Positions 17,355-26,683 of a DNA stretch of 64,000 bases are shown here, piece by piece (positions within the stretch are counted from its first letter, which is position 1; each line of letters opens with the position of its first letter). The DNA is from Labrenzia sp. DG1229 (GTDB taxonomy: Bacteria; Pseudomonadota; Alphaproteobacteria; Rhizobiales; Stappiaceae). The notes below the pieces were generated by a model. The model ran no database searches. It saw only the letters and a list, made by a program, of their open reading frames with translations, and had not been told where the DNA came from. Both the position numbers and the translations under genes were made by a program. The stretch is taken from contig NZ_KI928940.1 in assembly GCF_000521215.1 (NCBI RefSeq), positions 313,825 to 377,824 on the forward strand. Reading direction: 5' to 3'.

Positions 17355-20300
17355 ACGGCATCTTTCATGGCCGGGTTTCCATGCGCGGCACCCGCTTCGG
17401 CCGGGGTGTGCTGTTCGGCAGTTTCGGGGCAAGCACCGCACCTGTCGGCAACAAGCCGACGGATGTCACCCTGTCGGCCGCGTCCATTCTGGAAACAGCC
17501 TTGCCGAACACGATCGTTGCCACGATCAGTTCCAACGGCGATGCGCCGTGGCTGTTTTCGATTATCGACGATCCGGACAGCAAGTTCCGGATTGTCGGCA
17601 GCAACCTGGTGCTTGATCAGCCGCTCGACTATGAGACTGCAACCAGCCACAACGTCACGATCCGGGCTGCCAACCTTGGCGGGTTCCATGACAAGGAACT
17701 GACGATCTCGGTCATCGACGTTGTCGAGGCCGTTGCACCGACGGTGGTCAACCTGTCGACGGCCAGTGTGCTTGAAAGCGCCGGCATCGGCTCTGTGGTT
17801 GCGACGATCTCCAGTGATGGCACTGCGCCCGTCACCTATTCGATCGAGGCTGATCCGGACGGCAAGTTCCGGATCGAGGGCAGCAACCTGGTGCTCGACC
17901 AGGCGATCGACTTTGAAACCGACACCGAACATCCGGTGACGATCCGCGCGACCAATGCGGCCGATTTCGCGGTCGGTGCCTTTACCATCACCGTGACAGA
18001 TGTTGCCGAGGCCGTTGCACCGACGGTGGTCAACCTGTCGACGACCAGTGTGTCCGAAGGCGCCAGTGTTGGCGCTGTTGTCGCGACGATCTCCAGTGAT
18101 GGCACCGCGCCCGTTTCTTATACGATCGAGGCTGATCCGGACGGCAAGTTCCGGATTGAGGGCAGCAACCTGGTGCTCGACCAGGCGATCGACTTTGAAA
18201 CCGATACCGAACACCCGGTGACGATCCGCGCAACAAACGCAGCGGGCTTCGAGGACGGTGCCTTTACGATCTCGGTGACCGACGTCGTCGAAGCCGTAGA
18301 GCCGACGGTCGTCAACCTGTCGGCGACCAGCGTGCTGGAAAGTGCCGGCATCGGCGCTTTTGTTGCAACGATCTCCAGCGATGGTACCGCGCCCGTTACC
18401 TATACGATCGAGAACGATCCGGACGGCAAGTTCGCAATCAACGGCAATGCCCTGGAACTGGCGGCAACGATTGACTTCGCCACGGACAATGAGCACCCGG
18501 TAACGATCCGCGCGACCAACGCTGCAGGCTTCGAGGTCGGTGCATTTACGATCTCGGTGACGCAGGTCGTGTCTGGAACCATTGAAACCGGCTTTCTTGC
18601 CGATCGGGATGAAGGCACGGACGGGGATCTGTTCGTTGACAGGGTCAACGGTCTGCCGGGCAATGACGGGCTGACGGTCGCTGCAGCGTTGTCGACTGTT
18701 CAGGCGGCGCTCGATCTGGCGCAGCCCGGGGATGTCGTCAAGATCCGTAATGCCGACGGATCCAAGTACCGGGAAAGCATTGTGCCGCCGTCCGGCTTGG
18801 CCGGTCAGCGCATAACGCTGTCGGGATACGGAACCGAGAAGCCTGTCATCACGGCGGCGGAAGCTTTGACCGATGCCGTTGCGTGCACGGAGGCTGACGA
18901 GGATGTTGTCGGCGCGAACTACGGCCAGATGTACAAGGTCGTCGGGCTGGCCAAGACCGACATTGCGTCGGATGACCCGCGCGCGGCGTTCCTGTTCGAA
19001 AATGACGTTCCGATGCGGCCTTGCATGGGGCGCCGGCCCAATCCGCAATATCCGCATACGGAACGCGCGACAAAGGACTGGCTCGACGCCGACGAAATGG
19101 TGACGACTGGGGCAGCTCCGAACATCCTGATAGAAGGGCACCGCAAGCCGTCTTTCACCGACCGGTTCACAAAGGCGCAGCTTGAGAATTGCGACATCCT
19201 GTTTCACCGCTATCCGAACGGCGACACGCGGGCAGAGGTCCTGAGCTTCGACGAGGCGACGAAAACGATCTACTTCGATCAGACCGGGATCACCGATATT
19301 CGCCGGACGCTTGAATCGAACCCTTACAAGAACCGTTTCATTCTGGTGAACCTGTTGCCGATGATGCGCCGGGGCGAATGGGGCTTTGTCGACAACGGGG
19401 CGACCGTCGATATCTATTTCTGGCCGAGCGATGTCGGCAACGTCAACGTCAACATCGAGTATTCCAGGCGCGGTTATTGCGTCGATGTGACCGGCAAGAG
19501 CCATCTGAATTTCAAGTCGATCATTCTCGAGCGCTCGAGTTCGGCGGGCGACAAGAACGACGGCCACTATGCTTTCAACGCGGGCAACAGCGTCGGCGCG
19601 TCGCCCTATGCGACCGACATCGAACTGGACAATGTCTGGGTCAGGGACACCTACCGGTCGGAGAGCAGCTACGCGCCGATCTGGATGCGCAATGTCAATA
19701 ATTTCAAGGTCTCTCAGTCAACGGTTTCGGATGCGGTCAACCAGTTCGGAATTCAGGCGACCGGGCCTTTCTGGAATGAATATGACAGTTCGCCGACCGG
19801 CGCATGGATTGACAGATGCGTCGTGCTCAGAGCCGACCAGTCCCCGATCCGGCTCTATGGCCTGAAGGACTTCATCGTTTCGCGTGGCCACTATATCAAC
19901 TGCGGACAGGCGGCACATGCCAACAAGGGCAACATCTACGGCGGCGGCCATAACGGTCTGTGGATTCATAACTATTGGTGGGCCTGCCCGGGTTACTGGA
20001 CCTTCCAGCGCTCGTCCGGACAGTTTTTCGTCTTCAACTTCATCCATGGCAACACGCTCGATACAGACGGCCGGGCGATCGAAGATCAGAACTATGACGA
20101 CACGACCGACATTCCGCAGCTGTCCCCGGCAACCGGTCAGGGCATCGTCGGCGACACTTACATCTTTAACAACATTGTCGTGCCGTGGCGGAACGCAGCG
20201 ACATATCCGACAGCGGTGATCCTGGGCTCGCTTGCCGAGATCTGGATCGAGTTCGCGTCCATGAACAACATCATGAACGGCGCCGGTTACGTTGCTGAAA

Positions 20301-22027
20301 AGCTTATCCCGGGCGGCGTGAAGAACAATGTTCACACGCAGCAGGCGCCGTATGATCTGAGCGACAGCCTTGTGCCGTTCGATCAGGTTTACGAGGACAT
20401 TATCAAGGGTGATGTCGCGTTCAAGGTCGACAGCCCGACCTTGTCACTGACAGGTCATGCGATTGACATTCTGCCCGGGACGGGCGGTCCGGTCACGCTG
20501 GCGGGGCAATTCCCGGCCTATGACGGGTTCGGTCTTGATATTGCCGGCAATCCGATCAGCTTCGCGGCGCCACCTGTCGGCGCGGTTGCGAACCCTGCCA
20601 ATCTGCACCGGTTCGACCCTGTCTGGGTCGTGCGGCCCAAGCTTTTGAACGCTCCGGTCGTCGGCGGGTCGGTCACGGCGGATGCCGGTTACATCATGGC
20701 GGCGGGGCATACGGCGCTGACCTATCAGTGGTATCTGGTCGATGACGTTTATGATCCGCGCGAGGACTGGTCGCCGGTCGGCGGCGCGGATGCTGCGGCC
20801 TATGCGCCTGTGGCCGGTGATGTCGGCAAGTATCTCGCCCGGCGAACAGCAATGGAGGGTATCGAGGAATGGTCGCTGATGACGGTGCCGGTCGTGGCAA
20901 CCTATCCGGTCGAGACGCCGACGGTTCTGCATGAATATCAGAACAGCACGCTCGGCGTGACCGGCTGGACGGATACCGGCACATTCACCCCGACCGGCAA
21001 GCCGCTGATCGTGATTTTCACAACGCTGAATATCCCGCTTGCGGAAAGCACGATCACGGCAACGATCGGCGCACCAGGGCGCTCGCTCGGGACAGGAACA
21101 GCGGTGCCCGTGAAATCCACGGTTTCCATCCGGACACGCAACCAGCAGGCCTTTGCCTTCATTGCGGATCCCGGCACGGACGATGTCTCCATCCAATTCG
21201 AGAGCGCGTCGGGACAGAACGCTGTTGCCGTGACGGTTCTGCAGGCGGGCGGCCTTTCGGACATCATCCTCGGTGACGTGGTCGGTAACAGCGGTTCAGC
21301 GGCTCTGGCAACGAAAATCACCAGCACGTCCGAATATAGCGGTATCCTGCATTCGGTCTGCCGGTATGACGGCGATCTGACCGAGGACATCACCTGGACC
21401 GGGGCTGGCGAGATCCATCAGGGCAATACCGGTGACGCAGAAACGTCCGCTGATCTTGCGTTCAGCCTGGCCTATGTGCAGGGCGCTCCGATCGAGGAAT
21501 ATGCGGCAACGGCAAGCTGGACGGATGATCACACGGTCACGATCGTGTCGATCGAGCTTGTTGCGGATGCCGCTCCACCAGTCGTTGTGACCGACATCAT
21601 GGCCGGGTATGGCGACTTCGCTGATCCGCTGCTCTGGACCATCGTCAAGACCGAGGCGTCTGTTGTTGACAATGTTGCCCGGTTCGCCGGAACAACGCAG
21701 TCCTTCACCCGGATCGAGATCACGGGACCGGACAGGCGCCCGGTCACGCCAGGCACGGTCCTGGATCTATCATTCGACATTCCCCGGATGGATGCCGAGG
21801 GCAGGCTCTGGATCAATGTCGAGCCGTTCAACAGTTCCGGTCAGTCTCTTGGCGGATCGGTGACGATCTACGACTCCAACGCCGAGGGCATTTTCACGAT
21901 ACCGGAGACGCGGACAAAGCTTGGCGCCTATACGGTTCCAGCTGATGCCGTGACGCTCGAGGTCAGCCTGAACTGTGTCGACATCGGCTCGGATTACGAC
22001 ATCGACAATCTGATGCTGACCTACTGA
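17351..22027 (+). CDS. Giant surface/tail protein: cadherin-like repeats plus beta-helix
   Basis: A 1558-residue protein. Residues ~36-410 are four cadherin-like repeats of about 94 residues (VVATISSDGTAP and PVTIRATNA recur). Residues ~415-760 begin with a GNDGLTVAAALSTVQAALD segment followed by glycine/asparagine-rich strands of a right-handed beta-helix, as in tailspikes and polysaccharide-acting enzymes. The rest includes Ig-like segments (ALTYQWYLVDD) and a C-terminal beta domain resembling carbohydrate-binding modules. No signal peptide, which favours a virion component over a secreted host protein. A receptor-binding or glycan-degrading role is inference. Confidence 0.75.
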   Translation: MNGIFHGRVSMRGTRFGRGVLFGSFGASTAPVGNKPTDVTLSAASILETALPNTIVATISSNGDAPWLFSIIDDPDSKFRIVGSNLVLDQPLDYETATSHNVTIRAANLGGFHDKELTISVIDVVEAVAPTVVNLSTASVLESAGIGSVVATISSDGTAPVTYSIEADPDGKFRIEGSNLVLDQAIDFETDTEHPVTIRATNAADFAVGAFTITVTDVAEAVAPTVVNLSTTSVSEGASVGAVVATISSDGTAPVSYTIEADPDGKFRIEGSNLVLDQAIDFETDTEHPVTIRATNAAGFEDGAFTISVTDVVEAVEPTVVNLSATSVLESAGIGAFVATISSDGTAPVTYTIENDPDGKFAINGNALELAATIDFATDNEHPVTIRATNAAGFEVGAFTISVTQVVSGTIETGFLADRDEGTDGDLFVDRVNGLPGNDGLTVAAALSTVQAALDLAQPGDVVKIRNADGSKYRESIVPPSGLAGQRITLSGYGTEKPVITAAEALTDAVACTEADEDVVGANYGQMYKVVGLAKTDIASDDPRAAFLFENDVPMRPCMGRRPNPQYPHTERATKDWLDADEMVTTGAAPNILIEGHRKPSFTDRFTKAQLENCDILFHRYPNGDTRAEVLSFDEATKTIYFDQTGITDIRRTLESNPYKNRFILVNLLPMMRRGEWGFVDNGATVDIYFWPSDVGNVNVNIEYSRRGYCVDVTGKSHLNFKSIILERSSSAGDKNDGHYAFNAGNSVGASPYATDIELDNVWVRDTYRSESSYAPIWMRNVNNFKVSQSTVSDAVNQFGIQATGPFWNEYDSSPTGAWIDRCVVLRADQSPIRLYGLKDFIVSRGHYINCGQAAHANKGNIYGGGHNGLWIHNYWWACPGYWTFQRSSGQFFVFNFIHGNTLDTDGRAIEDQNYDDTTDIPQLSPATGQGIVGDTYIFNNIVVPWRNAATYPTAVILGSLAEIWIEFASMNNIMNGAGYVAEKLIPGGVKNNVHTQQAPYDLSDSLVPFDQVYEDIIKGDVAFKVDSPTLSLTGHAIDILPGTGGPVTLAGQFPAYDGFGLDIAGNPISFAAPPVGAVANPANLHRFDPVWVVRPKLLNAPVVGGSVTADAGYIMAAGHTALTYQWYLVDDVYDPREDWSPVGGADAAAYAPVAGDVGKYLARRTAMEGIEEWSLMTVPVVATYPVETPTVLHEYQNSTLGVTGWTDTGTFTPTGKPLIVIFTTLNIPLAESTITATIGAPGRSLGTGTAVPVKSTVSIRTRNQQAFAFIADPGTDDVSIQFESASGQNAVAVTVLQAGGLSDIILGDVVGNSGSAALATKITSTSEYSGILHSVCRYDGDLTEDITWTGAGEIHQGNTGDAETSADLAFSLAYVQGAPIEEYAATASWTDDHTVTIVSIELVADAAPPVVVTDIMAGYGDFADPLLWTIVKTEASVVDNVARFAGTTQSFTRIEITGPDRRPVTPGTVLDLSFDIPRMDAEGRLWINVEPFNSSGQSLGGSVTIYDSNAEGIFTIPETRTKLGAYTVPADAVTLEVSLNCVDIGSDYDIDNLMLTY
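17735..18580 (+). repeat. Tandem 282-bp coding repeats (cadherin-like units)
   Basis: Three copies of a 282-bp unit begin near 17735, 18017 and 18299; a more diverged first unit precedes them from ~17453. Units two and three are nearly identical over long stretches, including GCCGTTGCACCGACGGTGG at their junctions. The period is 94 codons, so unit gain or loss keeps the frame. Confidence 0.85.
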
Positions 22028-22046
22028 CGGGGGTCGGCTCTCCTGC

Positions 22047-22948
22047 CTAGACACTTGCCGGAAGAACTTTCCTCAAGGCAAGCGTTGCGGCGAGGGAGCC
22101 GGTCACCACTGCGGGGAACAGCAGCGGGCTGCCGATCGGTACAACATAGAGAACGGCGGCCAGGACTGCCGGGTGCGAAAGATAGAGACCGAAGGAAATG
22201 TCCGACAGGAAATTGGTCAGGGCCGACTGCGGCAGTCGAACCGCCATGGCGAGCACGACGGCCAGCCCGGCCACCGCCAGCTGAATGGTCATGCCGTCGA
22301 TACCCAAAAGCAAGGCGCTGAAGCCGGACAGCGCGAGCACAGCCGGGGGCAGCAAGGCATTGTGCGTCCGGCGCATGATCAGGCCGGCGCACGCAGCGGG
22401 GATGACAGCCAGCCATTGCATGAAGGGCGTGGGAACCGTCTGTGTGTTGAACACCCAGAGAGCCGCAGCTGACAGCACCAGGCAGAGCGTCCAGAGCGCT
22501 GCCGGCGGCAGGCGTTCCGGCACCGCGGTGCAAGCGCACAGGAAGACAAAGGCAAAGGGCAGAAACCAGAGATGGATTGACGTTCCTGCGAACAGCATCC
22601 AGGGGGCAAACTCGCTGGAAGAGGCGTTCCGGAGACCACGCTTTGCGCGATCTTGAGCGCGGCGTAAATAGCGCTCCAGATCAGCCATGGCACAATCAAC
22701 CTGCGGGCACTGCCTTCCAGGCTGCGGCCTTCGCCGAAATAGACAAGCAGGATGACGAACATCGGCAGAGCGGCAAGGCTGATCGGGTGGCCAGGCGTGC
22801 CGCAGTGAAACTGGATGATGCCGATCGCACCGACAAACCGCAGAAGGTCAACACTGCCGTTTCTCGTTTGCGCGGGTGCGTGCGGTCTTGCAGTTGAATA
22901 GTTTGCAGTAAAAGTAAGCATTGAAAAGGTCTTTCTAGACGCTCTCAA
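22047..22948 (-). pseudogene. Acyltransferase (OafA/acyltransferase-3 type), frameshifted
   Basis: Two overlapping minus frames together encode one membrane acyltransferase. The 5' part (22948 down to about 22610) has SVDLLRFVGAIGIIQFH, the catalytic-His region of the family, and the first helices. The 3' part (about 22620 down to 22047) continues with APWMLFAGTSIHLWFLP and further helices ending in a typical SDISFGLYLSHPAVL segment. The switch falls near 22602-22610 in a C5/T3 stretch, consistent with a one-base deletion. Such enzymes O-acetylate surface polysaccharide and, in phages, cause serotype conversion. It is either inactivated or the base count varies. Confidence 0.8.
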
Positions 22949-22963
22949 TGCTCATGAAACAGA

Positions 22964-23099
22964 ATTGGTTATAGTGTTGCGGCGGACCGTGCTGTTTCAA
23001 ACAATAATTGACAACTAATTCTCGGTTGCGTAGCGTTCATCTTGAAACGCTTGAGTATTTTTACGCAACCTTTGGTGCTCGTGAGACACTATAACCAAT
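22964..23099. repeat. Perfect 14-bp inverted repeats around 108-bp segment
   Basis: ATTGGTTATAGTGT at 22964-22977 is the exact reverse complement of ACACTATAACCAAT at 23086-23099. Between them lie a TTGACA (23008-23013) with TAGCGT 17 bases on, an inner inverted pair GGTTGCGTA / TACGCAACC (around 23024 and 23062), and GAAACAG / CTGTTTC across the left border. The segment sits between the divergent acyltransferase and recombinase genes. Candidate invertible promoter or recombinase binding region. Confidence 0.75.
23008..23036 (+). promoter_or_regulatory. Candidate promoter inside inverted-repeat segment
   Basis: TTGACA at 23008-23013, spacer 17, TAGCGT at 23031-23036. It points toward the recombinase in the present orientation; inversion of the flanking repeats would point it at the acyltransferase. 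The -10 match is weak. Confidence 0.4.
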
Positions 23100-23110
23100 A
23101 GGGTTGCGAC

Positions 23111-23683
23111 TTGGACGGCGGACTTCAGCTCTACGCGCCTGACGGCAGGCGTCTTTATCTCAATGGCAGTGAACGAATGTCCTTTCTGGAGGCCGCAGAG
23201 CGGTCCCCGGACCGGATACGGCTGCTCTGCCGGGTGATCGCCTATTCCGGCTGCAGGCTCTCCGAGGCCTTGTCGCTGACGGCTCAAAGCTTCCAGGCGC
23301 AAACGGGCGTTGTGTCGATCCGCTCGCTGAAAAAGCGCAACAAGATTGTTTTCCGGGAAATCCCGTTGCCGGAAGATCTGGTCCAGGATCTCGGCAAGGT
23401 GTTTGCGGTGGAGTTCGCCGGCGCCCAGGCCGTGCCACTCTGGTCGGTGTCACGGTCGACAGCCTGGCGGCATCTGAAACATGTCATGGCGGTTGCCGGC
23501 ATCGACGGGCCGCAGGCCAATCCAAAAGGGTTGCGGCATGCCTTCGGTATCCACGCGATCGCGTCGAATGTTCCACTTCACATGCTGCAGCGCTGGCTTG
23601 GTCATGCGGATATGAAGACGACGGCGATCTATGCGCAGGCGATCGGGCCGGAAGAACGGCAGATCGCGGCGCGGATGTGGTGA
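23111..23683 (+). CDS. Small tyrosine recombinase (FimB-sized)
   Basis: A 190-residue protein that is almost only the catalytic domain of the tyrosine recombinase family. Seen: first Arg in IAYSGCRLSEALSL, beta-turn Lys in SLKKRNK, the second box as PKGLRHAFG (Lys in place of the usual first His, a variant I recall from a subfamily of short recombinases), LQRWLGHADMKTTAIY with the His and the nucleophile Tyr. The N-terminal core-binding domain of phage integrases is missing, so size resembles FimB/FimE. Start is TTG just after the inverted repeat. Could drive local inversion or act with another integrase; inference. Confidence 0.85.
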   Translation: MDGGLQLYAPDGRRLYLNGSERMSFLEAAERSPDRIRLLCRVIAYSGCRLSEALSLTAQSFQAQTGVVSIRSLKKRNKIVFREIPLPEDLVQDLGKVFAVEFAGAQAVPLWSVSRSTAWRHLKHVMAVAGIDGPQANPKGLRHAFGIHAIASNVPLHMLQRWLGHADMKTTAIYAQAIGPEERQIAARMW

Positions 23684-23712
23684 GGGGGCAGCGTCGCGAT
23701 CAAATCTATAAA

Positions 23713-23729
23713 ACTCAACTCTATTGAGT
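23713..23729 (-). terminator. Weak hairpin at end of VPLPA-CTERM gene
   Basis: ACTCAA / TTGAGT with a 5-base loop; read on the minus strand it is followed by TTTTATAG. It overlaps the stop codon of the minus gene. Only six pairs, mostly AT, so tentative. Confidence 0.35.
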
Positions 23730-25517
23730 GGTTGTATGACGATTTCGACTTACAAGCCCGAGCAAGAACACACCACCGAAAAGTAACGGAAGGCCAGCTG
23801 GCAAAGGAACAGGAACAATGCCCTTATCATCGCTGATCAACGTTAGCTGTCCGCCGCTGAAATCCAGCAAGGCATTGTTGCCGAATGAACCTCCGCCGAG
23901 AATTGATACGCCTATGAGCGAAGGGTCAAACGCCGGAAATACACCTGCGATATTCAAGAAGTTAAACGTATCGCCGACCTTGGGTACAAAGTCGTCGAGG
24001 AAACTAATTTCGATATCAAAACCAGAGTCGGTGATCAGGTCACCTGAAACGTTTATCTGATCGTACAAGCCCAATGTGGTGCCCGCAATTTCAATCTTCA
24101 GGAGTCCGCTGAGGATTTTGAGGTCGCCAAAGATGTTCAGGATACCAGGCGAGGCTCCTGGCGAAATCGTTCCACCATCCAGAATTACGTCAGAGACAAT
24201 AGTCCCTCCAGCTCCAGTTAATGTGCCGCCGTTATACAAAATAATTTCGTCGGCGGTCACAGTGCCTCCTGACGAAACGTCCAGCAATCCGGCTGAAAAT
24301 GGGAGCGGTTCGCTGGTAGAAAGTCCCGAAAGTACACGTCGATTTGAACCAACATGTATCTTGTTTGCATTCAAAGCGCCGCCATTAGAAACAAAGACCT
24401 TGCCGTCTCCGGCGAATGCTTCTTGTTCACCACTTGTGGTCACGGAACTAGATAGCTGCTGAACAGCACCGACAAACAAACTGCCGTCCGTTTGATTGAA
24501 TTTAGACCCAGCGCCATCAATGATTACCGTTCCTTTGACACCATCACCAACAACTGCAGTTGGTAAGTTGGCGTCGGGCGAACGGCTGGCCATTAGAACC
24601 TCTCCACCGTTGACTATGGACAAAGTAGCGGGCGTATTCCCTGATTTTATTCCTGGATCAAAAACTCCGAAAGTCCCGACTAACAAATCATCGGTTCGAA
24701 GTACCGAGCCGGAATCGCGTACTATCGCATCTGAGCCTTCATTTAATGCAAAAGAACCGAAATCGACAGGCACGTCCACGGAAACGTCCCCAAAGACAAG
24801 CGTCTCGGTAATTCGAGTATTTACATCGACTTTTGCGCCATCAGAAATTGTCATAGTCGCTGAAGCGCCAGTAGATGTATTGCCGAGGTCGACAAAGTCA
24901 GCTTCGAGCCTGGTATTGCTCCCCGAGATGTTGATCGTTGCTTCGTCAACGCCGGCCCCACCAATATCCTCGTGAGTGGCTGCTCGCAATCCACCTTTAA
25001 CAGGATCATCCTTCGGATCGACTGACTTGAAACTGGCTAAAGCCCCGTTTGACAGTTCAAAATTTCCAACACCGTTTGGTCGGGTGACTTTTCCAAACGT
25101 GCCCAAGTTGATCCCGCCGTTGGAAATCACCTGTGCCGAACCTGCGGTGCCGTCACCGACCACGGAAAGCGTTCCTGTCGAAAACTGGTAACCCAAGATC
25201 ACACCCGCAGCAAACGCTTCTCCCGCAGCTGCGCCAACGGAAATTTGATCTGTTGTCCTCAAGATCGTATTGGTGCCAATTGAATTCACCGTAATCGAAC
25301 CGTCGGGAAAAGTTCTCGATAGCGGGAAGCCGCTGCTGGAAACTGTACTAATTCCGCCAATGTTTATCGGCTTGGAGCCGACATTACCGTTTTCTTCTAT
25401 ATCGGCGCCTTCAAAAAGCTTGCTGTCTGGAAACACAAAGCCGTTCGTTATTACAGCAGAAAATGCACTAGTACTGGACAATAAAAGGGCCGCAAGGGAA
25501 CACGTAAAAACTCGCAT
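23721..25517 (-). CDS. VPLPA-CTERM sorted, beta-rich surface protein
   Basis: A 598-residue protein with an N-terminal signal peptide (MRVFTCSLAALLLSSTSAFS) and a C-terminal sorting signal: VPVPLPAGLPLLF, a hydrophobic helix and a basic end (RNRH). This is the VPLPA variant of PEP-CTERM, processed by an exosortase in several Alphaproteobacteria. The body is glycine/serine/threonine-rich with autotransporter-passenger-like repeats (NISGSNTRLEADFVDLGN, TISDGAKVDV, GTVIIDGAGSKF). It should be exported and anchored or released at the envelope, typically with exopolysaccharide. No exosortase is in this window. Base composition is poorer in GC than the phage genes. Confidence 0.85.
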   Translation of the reverse strand: MRVFTCSLAALLLSSTSAFSAVITNGFVFPDSKLFEGADIEENGNVGSKPINIGGISTVSSSGFPLSRTFPDGSITVNSIGTNTILRTTDQISVGAAAGEAFAAGVILGYQFSTGTLSVVGDGTAGSAQVISNGGINLGTFGKVTRPNGVGNFELSNGALASFKSVDPKDDPVKGGLRAATHEDIGGAGVDEATINISGSNTRLEADFVDLGNTSTGASATMTISDGAKVDVNTRITETLVFGDVSVDVPVDFGSFALNEGSDAIVRDSGSVLRTDDLLVGTFGVFDPGIKSGNTPATLSIVNGGEVLMASRSPDANLPTAVVGDGVKGTVIIDGAGSKFNQTDGSLFVGAVQQLSSSVTTSGEQEAFAGDGKVFVSNGGALNANKIHVGSNRRVLSGLSTSEPLPFSAGLLDVSSGGTVTADEIILYNGGTLTGAGGTIVSDVILDGGTISPGASPGILNIFGDLKILSGLLKIEIAGTTLGLYDQINVSGDLITDSGFDIEISFLDDFVPKVGDTFNFLNIAGVFPAFDPSLIGVSILGGGSFGNNALLDFSGGQLTLISDDKGIVPVPLPAGLPLLFGGVFLLGLVSRNRHTTTQ

Positions 25518-25918
25518 AAATTACATCCTAAATAGTTACAATTTGTTAATTTATTAATCAGGTGGTCAAAGCTGAGTCAAGCGAAATTACTACACCGCGA
25601 GTTGAGTGTTATAGGTAAAAATGTAATAGGTTCAGGGATATCGCATCTGCAGGTTAATTTTCCGGGAGCCAAGCAAGTCTCTGCGTTCGCTATTCTTGCG
25701 CATGGTGTCGATGCTACGCGGCGCCCGTCTAGCCGATTTTTGCCTGGCGCATGACCTGGACCGCGCCGGCGCGGCCGGAACCGAGTTTTTCAAGGGCAGG
25801 TTCTTTGTTGATGGTGCTTCGACCGCTTCGCCGCGTCATGCCCGATCCTGAATTTTGTTCCCGTATTGTTCCGGTACGGCGAAATCAGCTGCAGCGCAAG
25901 GGCGGGCGGTGAAAAAAA
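25518..25918. other. Gap between two minus-strand genes
   Basis: No gene supported. The first ~60 bases are AT-rich and probably hold the promoter and leader of the VPLPA-CTERM gene. The remainder has normal GC and no terminator, RNA or repeat that I can see. Confidence 0.5.
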
Positions 25919-26437
25919 TCAGTCGTCGCTTTCCCCATTGGCCTGGCGGTTTGCTCGCAACCATGTGTCATAGCGCGGGATATCCGCCCGGAGCATCTTG
26001 ACTGCACCTTCAAGCGCATCGGCCAGGGCCTTGGCTTCGTCGCGGTGGGTTTCCATGATCGAGACAGGATCGAGCGGACCGAAACTCAGGCCGGACCTGG
26101 TCAGGAGCGGTCCGAACTGTTCGCCCTCGTCCTCCTGGTCGTATTGTGACCAGATGAGAGACTGCCGATCGAAATCCAGCGCCTGATAGAGCGCGCCGGC
26201 AAGTTCCCTGAAACCGACCAGGGCGCCGCCTGAAGGCTTGTCATTGTCGTCCGGATTGATCTGCAGAAGGATGTGGTGATCGTTGCCCTTGACGTCGCCA
26301 TTCAGGATCGTGACGTGCGGATCTCCGGAGACGGAATTCGACTCGTGTTTTTCAAGCGCGGAAATCACGCCCCGAGTTTCCAAGGTCTCCTTGACCTTCT
26401 GCTTGGTCAATTCGGCCTCAACCATGATCATTGCCAT
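25919..26437 (-). CDS. Uncharacterised acidic protein
   Basis: A 172-residue acidic protein with coding-like composition. Seen: a helical start (EAELTKQKVKETLETRG), a central FGPLLTRSGLSFGPLDP segment and a C-terminal helix. No signal peptide, membrane helix or known motif. I cannot place it in a family. It lies alone between the VPLPA gene and the methylase, reading opposite to the latter. An ATG three codons in is an alternative start. Confidence 0.6.
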   Translation of the reverse strand: MAMIMVEAELTKQKVKETLETRGVISALEKHESNSVSGDPHVTILNGDVKGNDHHILLQINPDDNDKPSGGALVGFRELAGALYQALDFDRQSLIWSQYDQEDEGEQFGPLLTRSGLSFGPLDPVSIMETHRDEAKALADALEGAVKMLRADIPRYDTWLRANRQANGESDD

Positions 26438-26683
26438 CCGGCACCCCCAAAACGAAATCTCAGGTTGAAATCGGGCGCACCCTAGCCCGGAACATTCGAC
26501 TTGTGAAGCAAGCTTCCCGCTGCTGACGCGGGAGATCCGGAGCGCGCCAACGCTCCGAATACCGGCAGTCCGACAAGACTAACGCCGGCCGATGTCTGAC
26601 TAGCATTCCATCGCCCCCACGATCGGTCCCGAAGGACCGATTCTGCGTGCCCGCAGAGGCGGTACTTTTGGAAGGCATTTTTA

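Noticed and set aside
17453..18580. Regularly spaced repeats, considered as a CRISPR-like array
   Set aside because: The unit is 282 bp, in frame and encodes protein repeats; there are no short repeats with unique spacers.
17096..19567. An 823-codon open frame on the minus strand
   Set aside because: Antisense to the repeat protein; its apparent repeats mirror the sense repeats, and it lacks a ribosome site and any family likeness.
23818..25557. Several plus-strand open frames opposite the VPLPA-CTERM gene
   Set aside because: Pro/Ser-rich shadows of a Gly/Thr-rich gene; the minus frame has signal peptide and sorting signal.
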